From: Agelaius tricolor
Taxonomy: Eukaryota > Chordata > Aves > Passeriformes > Icteridae
Reading direction: 5' to 3'
DNA: 64,000 nt
NCBI GenBank assembly: GCA_023055355.1
Contig: JALJCS010000024.1
Span: 7,331,501-7,395,500 of the forward strand
Part shown: positions 1-10,909 of the stretch, piece by piece
Numbering within the stretch: position 1 is the stretch's first letter
Layout: the number at the start of each line of letters is the position of its first letter
Program-made: the position numbers and the translations under genes
The notes under the pieces: generated by a model
Databases searched by the model: none
Seen by the model: only the letters and a program-made list of their open reading frames with translations
Told to the model about the DNA's origin: nothing

Positions 1-779
1 CAGAGGCGTTTCATATTCCTCTTTAATTGAGTGCAGCTCTGGAATTGTACTTCTGCTGGAAGTGTTGTCTGTTAGGGCTTTCTCACTTTTCTTCTTGCCT
101 CTTCATTGTTTCCAAATGTCTCAGTGGCACTGAAATGAAAAGGAGGCATGACATTTTAGCAACTTCAGTTTCTTCTGACCTTCAGCTGCAAAAGAATGGA
201 GAGTCTGCATCTTTTGTCTGGTTCCTTTTTGTAGAAGGCTTGCTTGCAAATGTTGTTATTTTAGTGCCATCTATTTTTATAGAGATGTAGTCTAATCATT
301 AGTCAAAAACCTGGATTATACACTTTTAAGTGAATAAAAGTATTGTTTTATTACAAACTTCACTCCAGCAAACCTCTCAATACAAGTAGCATTAAAAACC
401 AACATAAAAAACTGGTAGTGGTAGGTCACAAATCTAACATTCTGCCAGCAAGCCTGTAATTCAAATTTTATTCCAACTTGCCGTTTCTTCTTGTTTTGTC
501 TACTATTAGACAAAATGAGGAGACTTAAAAAACAAAACAAGGTGTGGGAAGAGTGTTCAGGATGATTACATACCCTTTGTGACACACATTTTGCTGTTGA
601 GGGAGCTAATCTCAGGGGAGTCTGTTGTTGATAACTGGAATTCTGGTGAAGTGGAGGCCATTGTTCTGATTCTGAAAGGATCAGCAGCAGTTTTGTATCT
701 GAAATGTTTGCTGACTCCAGGGAAAGACAGAATCTTATACTGCAAATTAGCCTTCAGGAAGCTTTGTCATTCCAGGCTT

Positions 780-1246
780 AGTGTTCACCTTAACAATACA
801 CCAGTGTATAACTATTATACCTACTAGTTTGTTTGTTTTTATTTTCAGCACAAAAAGCATAAAAAAGACTGTATGTGAAAGTTTTGTGTATTGCTTGTGT
901 TATTGTTTCAGATGTCCGTTATGCTATCCAAATCTCTTCTAAAAAAAAAAAGTGGTTTTTTCTCACCTGATTAAAAATATAGAACTACGATCAAGTGGAT
1001 GACAGTAGAGGTTCATTAGTTGTTTCATGCTGTTAGAAACAAAACCTTTCTGGGGATTAGGCTGCAGAACTTAAGAGCATTTTGGGTTTGGTATGGAAAG
1101 AGAAAATATTTTTTATTGCTTTTCCTGCACTGTAAAGCAAGCAGCTTTTGTGTACGTTTTATTGTATGCTTTTTCCGCTGAAAATAAAAAGAAATAAACT
1201 AGTATATATAATAGTTATACACTAGTGTATTGTTAAGGTAAACACT
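780..1246. mobile_element. 467-bp element with 82-bp terminal inverted repeats (non-autonomous DNA transposon-like)
   Basis: The left arm (780-861) and the reverse complement of the right arm (1165-1246) align without gaps over 82 bases with about 8 mismatches (roughly 90% identity). Both start AGTGTT(C/T)ACCTTAAC and run through AGTGTATAACTATTATA and TTTTTATTTTCAGC to AAAAAGCATA. The roughly 300 bp between the arms is AT-rich and has no open frame, so this looks like a MITE-type element without its own transposase. The outer ends (left T-AGTG, right CACT-G) resemble a hAT-type CAGTG/CACTG end with one mutation. A TA-flanked mariner-type end is also possible. No clean target duplication is visible, and I cannot name the family. 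Confidence 0.65.
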
Positions 1247-2452
1247 GCTACAGGCAGCAATGTTTTCCAGAGCCACAATAAAATTAAATTTCAAGTGTTC
1301 TTAAATTCAAGGGGATTCACACTTTCAATAGCCAAACAGAAACACTAAATTTGTAAACATTGCCCCCCCAAACCACTTAAGACTCAATTCTACCTCTGCC
1401 CTGAAGTCTTTACTGATGGACCAAGGAAAAGGCCTCTTTATGTGCAGCACCTGGTGCAGGTGCCTGGTGGATGTTGGTCCAAGTGCTGCATTGGATGCTG
1501 CTGAAATTCCTTCAGGGTCTCTGTATTAAGTTTGTGTCTGCAGTGCTGTCCATGAGAGCAATATGGATTAGATATTTTTCAGAAACACTATTTCATGGAA
1601 GTCAGTATTATACTAATTAAAATCTCATAGAAAATTTTACACTTTGAGATGAAAGATGCTCGACATGTGGCTAAAGAGTAATAATATTTCACCTACTGTA
1701 TCATTCAGATCATCATAAACCAACACTAAGTATGTCAATCTTCCCTTTTAAGTCTATCTGATAATAAAATAGACATTCTGTTCTTTGATTAATGACAAAT
1801 TTGTTTGCAAGACACATTTTAAATGTTCCTACATGGCTTTAGCATTTAATCTCTTCATTAAAGCTACAGACCCTCTTTTGCATTTTAATGTTATTTTTCA
1901 GTATTACTGAAGGGTGTTGAAACTGATGAGAGAAGCTCATAAAGATTATTTGGAGTAATTCACAGAGATGAAGTTGTACAATGTTCTCATCTTAAATCTT
2001 TCATGTAAATAATCAGGGGATGTTATTACTGATGATCATACATCTGTTCTTCAGGTGCTGCAGAAATAGGGAAAATCTGTATTTCCATCTTAGAGCCCTA
2101 GTTCATTTTCATAAGAGAGAAATTCAGACTTTATTATTTTGTGTGAAGGGATGAGGTAAAACTTCCCATTCCAAACCATTATTCAGGTGGGTTAGCTCCT
2201 GTGTTCTACAAAATTACATGTTTTCAACTTCCTGTGAACTTTTTAAGTGGTAAGGACTTATTTTACACAGCTTGCTCAGACTTTATTCCAGTCACAGAAT
2301 AAAGTGCATAAAGTGGCCACATAGGATTACATTCATATTTTTACAACCTGGTGCTGAGTCTAAGTCTTCATTTGGCAGAACAGCACTTAAATTGCTTTTG
2401 TCTTTTACATCACTACCAAAGGTAAAACATCCTATGAGTGGGAATGTAGGAG

Positions 2453-2465
2453 CCACTAGAGGGAG
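2453..2465 (+). promoter_or_regulatory. CTCF-like motif
   Basis: CCACTAGAGGGAG matches the CTCF core CCASYAGRKGGCR at 12 of 13 positions (A instead of C at position 12). This is a motif match only. A site this short in an intron can occur by chance. Confidence 0.3.
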
Positions 2466-5400
2466 AAAAGGTTATCAGAGGTAGAGATTCTTGTGATGGA
2501 CTCTGTGCTTCCATATGAAACATTGTCTTCCTTGGAATTCTCTTTGCACGTGAGCTCCTCTAGCAGAGCTGCTGTGCAGATAAACAGTGATGATCACAGC
2601 ATGTAATTCTGAAAAATATGCTGTGCTGTACAATGCTAGTGGGGGGTAAGACGGGCATAAACTGCTTCCAGATTTTATGGCTGCACTTACAAAACATTTG
2701 TGAATTGTGCAGCACGCAAGAGCAGATGTGAGAAAGTGTAAGTGAACATATCTATTTAAAATTGCACTTTCAGAACTGAGCCTGGGAAGAGCTTCTTGTG
2801 AGTAGGAATAGATATGGCATTTCAGACCTCTGTTACAAACAAGTAAGCACATTCTTTGAGCCGTGTTTGCCCTTTAGTGATGATGTTTTCAGCTCACAGA
2901 CTAGAATTGTGATTAATTTTGTGATAATTGGCAAACCCACTTTTAAATATTAATTTTCTTTATGCTGCTATAAGGCATTTTAAAATTCTATATGTGTGAA
3001 TCATAGATAATAGTTAAAAATGCCTAATTTTGTTGTTAGTCGATACCATGAGGTTTCTTGTTTTCTTTAAAATGTTGTAATTATGAATTATCCCCAGATT
3101 ACTGAACACATGCTTTCACAATTGCTGTATATTTCATTTTTTTCTAAAACCTTTTGAAAAGGTTTCTGTGCATGGCAAGAGGAGAACTAAATCAGGGAGA
3201 TTTTGGTTCTAGTCCACCTCTTTTGACTGAGATTTACCAGAAGATCTCTCTGGCCCTGTGCACCTCTCATATTGCTCCCTGTACTGAACTTCACATTTCT
3301 GGTGTTTCTTGAAAGTGTCACGTGAACAGATTTCTATTGGAACAGATTCTATTGGAGAATTTCTGTTGAAGAAATGAGACAATCAATATTCTAATGAGAA
3401 CTTTTTGGTGGCATCCATGTCTTCTGTAGGTCTTAGATGAGAACAAGCAGGGAGAGGCCTGATGATGTTGCTGAAAAGGCACATCATGGAAGGCAAGGTG
3501 CCTTTCAGTCTGAGAACAACTGAGGAAGATTTCTGGTGACAAGAGGCTTCTAAATGGCTCTAAGATTGATGCTGGGTAGGGGTTGGGTATGCTCTCGTGA
3601 GGGCTGTGAGACCAACATCAGCAGCCTGGTTATGGTTTAAATTGAAATGGAATAATTCCTGCTTTTTTATTTGCAATTGCAGCTGCACTGTCCTGCCTTT
3701 GCTGTTGCATTGCTCTTTGCACCTTCTTTAGCATCCCACTAAGTTCCAGTCACTCACCTACTTGCTCCTGTGTATGATTTTTGGGTGACACAAATGAAAA
3801 GCACCATAAGCAATCTGAAAACATCAGGGGAGGTTAGAATTGGCAGGGGACTTGAGAAATTGCTGAGCAGGGAAGCATTCCTTTCCCTCTAGACTCAATT
3901 AATATAAATATGTTTGATTTTGTTCAACCCTCACTCTCTGTTTTCAGGCTAGTGCCTGGCCAAAAATATGTCTACCCATTACTGTTTTAAATTAAGTTTT
4001 ACTGGGAAAATACTCCCTTTTCCACTGGAAAGCTTCATAACAGTCAGTTTGGTCTTTGAGTTCTCTCTCCATAAGGACAGAATCCTAGGCATTGACCTCT
4101 CACCATTCTCTTTTTAAAAAAAGAAAGTCTGTTTTAATAGTGTGGCAGTGAGTATTACATTGAGATCAAAAGATGTTTTACAACCTGAGCCTGATAACTA
4201 GCATTTGGGTCCTAGGTTTATTCCAAGTGAATATAACAAATCTATTGAAATGTAATTAAAAAGCTTTTTAAAATTTTGGGTATTGGCTTTTAGAAATCTT
4301 TTACTGTTTCACACTTGTTATACTTCTGTCTCGATCACATTATTGTTTGTGCTGGTGAAAAATGTGAATTTGTAGCTGGATCCTATTTGCAGATTTTAGA
4401 AGAAGGCAAAATAGAAAATCTTATTTCATGAGACTCACTGGACAATAGTATTGCAGATGTGTGGGTTTTTTTAAAGTTGATTGATGTACATATATAATTT
4501 ATCAACTGCTTGGCAACCTTCATAATTCAGCTCCTGCAAATATTGTGAAAATGTAGAAGAGAGAAGATAGGCAAGCAGTACCATGGGGTTCACCAAGGCA
4601 TCTTTCCCTGCTAATCTAGTTACTGGACAACTATTTTTATTCCTCTGTTCTGTTCAGAAGTTTAACTGTAACTACTTTAGAGTTGTCTTTGTTTCCAAAG
4701 CAAGTGTTACTGAAAAAGATATGCTGTCCAAGTTAAAAATGATTTTTTTTTTTTTTTTTGGTGGTGAAAATCTGTAATTTGCTTCAGATCCAAGAATTGC
4801 AGTTTTTTACTGTTGGTAACTGGTTGGTGAACTGACTGCAAAGCAGATATTTTAGATGCAGAGACAATGTTGGCAAAGCTTTGTGGTTCCCATATTTGTT
4901 TTTTTGTTGTATAATTACATGGTTTTTTCTCTTTCCTTTAGAATTCTGTTTGCTCACTAGCTTAAATTGTTCCACCACAGTTGTTTTTAAAGCAGAATTA
5001 ATGGCAGCTGGATTGCTATTCTTATGCAGTACAATTTAATGTTAACTTTTGGATTTATAGGCTTTGATCTGCTTTGAGATCTACCTCTACACCTTAAAGA
5101 GAACTCAAGAAAAAATCCCAAACAGCAAGCTAGATCTGAGAATGTGCTAATGTGAATTAATCTGGAAAAAAGATCTATAGGAAATAGGTCCTCTGATTTT
5201 TGTGTAGAGAAAATGAAAAACAATTAAATATTTAGTAATTCCATGCAGCCTTTTTTTATGGATTGTGATATTTTAAAATTATTTTAAAAATTGTTCTAGG
5301 ATCTTCAAAGTGTATCAAAAGCCCAAATAATGCTGGCTGTGTTTCTTTGAAAAAGAAATCAGATAAAACCTGGACAGTAAATATCAGAGCAATGCTGACT

Positions 5401-6079
5401 TTTGTGAAATGTCCTCATTTCAAATTTGTGTACTAGAAAGAAAATGGCATGTAAAAAAATATTTAGCACAGAATGAATTGAAATAATGAAAAATGGCTTA
5501 ATATTTATGTTTCAAACATAAAAGCTTTGAGATGGGAAATTATTAAGTTATTGTCTGTACTAAGAAAGATCTGAGATCCTTGCAGTTTAGAAGATTTAGA
5601 GGAGACAAGGAGTTGTAAATACCAGTTTTTCACTAGACAAGAAATAGGGCCATATAGAATAAAGATTGTTAATTAATAAAAATAAATATGGAATTGCTAA
5701 AACTTATGAGAACTTGTACTTTTGGCATTCTTGATATCACTTGACTTACATATTCTGCAGTTTAATTAGTGTGGAAAGAAAACACCACATAATTGTACTT
5801 TCTGTGTAGTTTCATTTCATACCTGCTAATATTTATCCCAAGAAATACTAACAGTCTTTCTCTCTACTTTCTCTTAGTGATATTATTTTTGTTTTCAACC
5901 TTTATCACCAATCCCTTAATTTCCAATCAGAAGTCAGCTTAGTCTTATCCTTTCCAAAAGCTTTTTCATAATTGTAATATAATTGGTTGCTGTAATTTTA
6001 TTTTTGAAATAGGTTACCAGAGTTATAAGCAGTTTTAAAAATGTGTGGACAGACAGTGTATTCATAAGGCTTATTTCTT

Positions 6080-6103
6080 GTTTGTTTGTTTGTTTGTTTT
6101 TTT
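6080..6103. repeat. (TTTG)n microsatellite
   Basis: About five GTTT units followed by a T run, within the intron. It is short and unremarkable. Confidence 0.85.
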
Positions 6104-6990
6104 AATGATGATTCCTGGTCAGAGTTTTGATTGTTATTGATTATTTGGCTGTACTGAATTAATGTTCCCAGCTAATGCCTACCTAATGTTCACAATGATT
6201 TGAAACTAGTTATTATGTCCTTTTTTGTATTTTTCTTCACATTTTCCCCTAGTGTAGTAAGGTCTTTCTGTGCCTCTGCAATTTCCAACTACCAACTTCC
6301 AGCTTGTAGAAGACACTTTTATCTAGTTATACTGAGAAAATGATATTACTTTTTCATATGCATAAATAATATCAACATTTGTGGGTATTTTTCTTTTTTT
6401 TTTTTTTGTTTCTTGAAAAGGGATTAGGATGGTACTGAAGTGTAGATGGGTCAGCGTTTTATGCCTAATATCCTTAATACAAGAGACAAGCATTCAGTTT
6501 CATTTACTTGGATGTTCATGTCAGGAAAGTCTCTTTTCTGTGTTTTCCTGGAATCCATATAGATCTTATATGAAATTTTGCAGCATTCTTCATTGTATCA
6601 TGGGCCAAACTGGCATTTAGAATGCCATTGTAATGGTTCAGAGGGAGTGAAATGTGTCATTATCATCATCATCATCTGATCAGTAAAGAAGTATTCTTAA
6701 AAGTCATCAAATCTGTTCATCAGCACTGGTGAATGTAGCATTGGAATTCTTTGTCATCCTGGTGTACCCCAACTGAAAAAAAAACCCCAAAAAGATCCAA
6801 TGGGAATTGCAGTATAATTCAAGCCTGCAGAAAAGCTGACAAGCTGACACTAAAGTTTGAATGATGATAGACCTTTTAAAATCAACCCTCTGTCATCTAA
6901 CTGGGTTTTGTGAGGTGCTGTCCCTCTGTGATGGTGACACAAGTGCAGGGCAGCCTGAAGGGTGTCCCTTCATTCTGGCTTTGTCCACAG

Positions 6991-7640
6991 CACCTGGAGC
7001 CCTGAGCTCTGAGCACAGCCACACCTGGAGCCCTGTGTGTGAGCACAGCCACACCTGGAGCTCTGTGTGTGAGCACAGCCACACCTGGAGCTCTGTGTGT
7101 GAGCACAGCCACACCTGGAGCCCTGAGCTCTGTGAGCACAGCCACACCTGGAGCCCTGAGCTCTGTGTGAGCACAGCCACACCTGGAGCTCTGTGTGTGA
7201 GCACAGCCACACCTGGAGCTCTCTCTGTGAGCACAGCCACATCTGGAGCCCTGTGTGTGAGCACAGCCACACCTGGAGCCCTGTGTGTGAGCACAGCCAC
7301 ACCTGGAGCTCTGTGTGTGAGCACAGACACACCTGGAGCTCTGTGTGTGAGCACAGACACACCTGGAGCCCTGAGCTCTGTGTGTGAGCACAGCCACACC
7401 TGGAGCCCTGAGCTCTGTGTGAGCACAGCCACATCTGGAGCCCTGTGTGTGAGCACAGCCACACCTGGAGCTCTCTCTGTGAGCACAGCCACACCTGGAG
7501 CTCTGTGTGTGAGCACAGCCACACCTGGAGCTCTGTGTGTGAGCACAGCCACACCTGGAGCCCTGAGCTCTGTGTGTGAGCACAGCCACACCTGGAGCCC
7601 TGTGTGTGAGAACAGCCACACCTGGAGCCCTGAGCTCTGT
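6991..7640. repeat. GC-rich minisatellite, 21 units of 30-37 bp
   Basis: The core CACCTGGAG (19 copies) or CATCTGGAG (2 copies, at 7240 and 7432) recurs 21 times between 6991 and 7627. Most steps are exactly 30 bp. A few are 31, 33, 35 or 37 bp because some units carry GAGCTC insertions (CCCTGAGCTCTG instead of CCCTGTG). Each unit continues into GTGTGTGAGCACAGCCA. The array has no CpG and is far richer in GC than the intron around it. Because 30 is a multiple of three, open frames run through it on both strands; these are by-products, not genes. Near-identical units indicate recent expansion, so copy number is probably variable. Confidence 0.97.
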
Positions 7641-10600
7641 CAGGTGTGTACCCAGCAGTTGTTGCTTCCAGGGACAGCCCAGGGGAGGGGACCACAGGCA
7701 GCTCTGTTCCCAGCTCCCCCCAGGTTCCTTTATCTCTTTCAGAACACAGGAAATCCTTACCCAACATGTCCCATATTTCAGTCTCTCCTGTTCCCAGACT
7801 CTCCTTTTACAAGAGCTCTGAGTTTCAGTGTCAGTTTTGGGTGGGGGGCACGTGGTGCTGGCAAGTGGGATGAGGGGCAGAGGGGGGTCAGGACCTGCTC
7901 TGCTCCAGAGGGACACTCAGTCAGGGGAGTGGATGCTGAGGGTAGGAAGGGACAAGAGAGGAGCCCAAAACCACACAGTCCAGATCAGGATTTGAGACTA
8001 ATATTGATGGCAGAAAAATATTTACATCAGCTGCTTTTTTTTTTTTTTCCTGTGATCCTTTCACTATTTTTTGCAATTTTGTGTGCATCCCTGTTTCCCA
8101 TCCCTTTTCAGAAAGGTCTAAATCAGGAGCTTTCTTTTGAAGTCTTAAACCTGCATTCTTTTTAAAGATGAACTGCCAATCCAGACTGACCTTTCTGCTG
8201 AGGGGCTCAACAGCCAGGATTAAATTCAGTAAATTTTGAATATCCATAGAAGTTTCAAATTATATGGTCAGTGTATTGGGGCTCCAAACTGTTATGCACT
8301 TCACCACACAAATGAATCAAACCTAAAAACAGTGGGAGTTTTTCACAGCTTCAAGAGCTGGAAATAGGACACATGAAAATTTGATTTTATAGTTAGTATG
8401 ATTAAGTTCTGTGACACATAGAACATACCAAATTCAGTTGAGCTCCTTTGATTGAGGCAAGCAGTTCTGTGTGACCATTCTAGCATGTGCATGGTCCTTT
8501 GGTATTCTCTTAAATGTCCAGGACATAGGATAGTGTACTTGTTCCACCTGAACAGAAGGAAAAACATTTTCTATGAAAATTAGTGCACACTGGTAATGAT
8601 GTTTTTGTCTTGGAGCTCCTAGAACTTTGTTCATCACATTTAATTAGTTTCTTATGCTTTTTTTAATCAAACATGTAAACTTTTAAAACTATTTAGCTCA
8701 AATCTTGTGAGATTAACTTTTTGTTGTGAAACAGTTTTGAAAGCATAGTTCTCTAAATGGAGATGATCAGTCTTGTCAGTGCTTTTTACACATTTTTGAT
8801 TAGCTTCCCTTCTTATATTTTACCTTTCCTTCTTGCTGCTCTTCCATAGAGCAGGCAAAACCTCTGTCCCATCAGATTTAATCTCTTTTAGTTTCCTAAA
8901 TTTAAATTTAGTTTCCTCTCAAGATCACAAACTGTAATGTGTTTTCCACGAAAAGCTGTAAATTTGCTGGAAGCTGGCCTAAAGTCTCACAGTTTTTCTT
9001 TCTCCTTTTCTCCCCTTTCTGGATTCCTGCTGCCAGCTCACTGTATTTTTTGTTGTTGTCAGGGATGCCAGAACTCCTAACAAAAATCCCCCCTTCCTGA
9101 GTCCCTTGTACTCCAATAGCTGCCTGTCTCCTTCCTTGCTAACCCCTTCCTGCACCTCCAGCTTTAGAACTGGTACCAGAGGAGAGGAAATCTATTAGTG
9201 ATATCCAGGTAATAACTGCAGAGAGAGTTATTAAACTCTATTTAGCACAAAATGGAAATTTCAGGTTGTTGCATATGATCATTTGTTGCAAAGTTCTAAT
9301 ACTGAATAAATGCATTTGCTGGAAAATGAAGGAGCACAGTACAGCTTGTGCTATAGCTGGGAACTCCTTTCAGCTAATTGAAGATGTTTTCTGAAGGGGT
9401 TTGGTTTCTTTGTGTTCTGAATAATTGATCGAGTTTCATCGACTTCTGTGCACTCAGGCTCCAGGTTACAGCCACATATTGGCTGTCATAGTTTCACGTT
9501 GCATTTCTTTGGAAGTTCCAGCTTAAAAGAGTTCCTGTGGTGCTCAGGCCAGAGTTGGCAGGGAATATCATGAGTTGTGCTGGCATGGCTGTCTGTGGAT
9601 CTGCCTTAGGAACAGGATTATTTAATTTTGTAAACTCTAGTTTACTGTTAGTGGAGATGAGGGCACAGCCTGCTGCAATTTGTGAGGAGCAGTCAGACGT
9701 ACATGCAAAACCCTTAAGCTGCCATAGCTGCCAAAAATCTTATATGGAACTGCTGCCTAACTTGTTTATCAGTTAAAAATACTTTTAAGACCCCATCCAT
9801 TTTTGTTCTATCTTTAAATAATTAGAGTCGTGCAAATCATCTTACATTGGAACCTTTTTCTTCTTTCTGTCCTTCTGTTTGCAGTCCCACATGAGTCACA
9901 TCCTTCTTCACTCCTCTGCCTTCCTAATACATGAAATACAATGTTTTCTGCTTTCTCATTTGTAATTTCTTGTACACCATTCTTGTTCTCAGACAGAAAC
10001 CATTCTCACTTGGACACTTCACAAAATGCTGCTGTATCAGTCCTCCCCTGGTGACCTGTTTGCAGTGCTCTCCTTGTCCTATTTACACTTGCCATTTCCT
10101 GTTTTCCTAAAAAAAAAGGGTAATCTAGTAATTTATTAAAAACAATATAAAGGACTCAGACACCATTAATTGTCTTTTTTCTCTTATGATTATACATTTA
10201 ACTGGTATGTCAATCTATTCTAATTTTTACTTTTTTATAAGAGTAGAAAAAGGAATGGATTTTTTTAGAGCATCAGTACTTTAATTCCTTTAATCCTTTG
10301 TTGTTTTTCCTCTCCATCTGCCAAATCATAACAGGATAAAGGCTTTTAGAGATATGTTCTTTTATACTTTCACCATGGTAGTGGTGGCAGGGTGGCAAGT
10401 ATCTGCATTGCAAATAGGAGAGGATGTATTGCTGTAGCACATGCTTTTCACTGATCAAGTTGTTTTCACAAATTTCTGTGCTTTTTGGTTGGCTTCTGGA
10501 TTCCTAAAAGTTCTAAGGTGAAGGCACTTAGTAAAATGTCAGGTGGACTTCATTTTCTAATTCCGTTCTCTGATAGAATTTCTTAGATTTTCTTGACTAT

Positions 10601-10802
10601 TTAGATATTTTTAGAGTTTCACAGATTTAGCAACACTGTTTTTGGAAGAGAATATTTAAGGTAGCATAATAAACAGTTCTAGGGCTTATAGGCAATCTGT
10701 ATTTAAAAAAAAACCCAAACAACCCTACAGCCTAATGTTCATGCAGCAAATGTCAGTGTTTTAGCTTGGCAGCTAACAGAGACTGTAGCAGCATATTTTT
10801 TT

Positions 10803-10909
10803 CATAGAGTGGTTTGGGTTGGAAGGAACCTTAAGATCCATCTTGTTCCAAGCCCCCTGCCATGGGCAGGGACACCTTGCACTGGACCAGGTTGCTCCAA
10901 GCTGGCCAT
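10803..10909 (-). mobile_element. CR1 LINE 3'-end fragment, antisense
   Basis: The sequence from CATAGAGTGGTTTGGGTTGG through GCCATGGGCAGGGACACCTT to GACCAGGTTGCTCCAAG is the reverse complement of the familiar 3' end of avian CR1. Only about 107 bp remains, typical of a heavily 5'-truncated copy. The next bases no longer look like CR1. Confidence 0.9.

Noticed and set aside
4743..4759. T17 homopolymer, possible retroposon poly(A) tail on the minus strand
   Set aside because: No adjacent processed-gene sequence or target duplication is visible. Treated as simple sequence.
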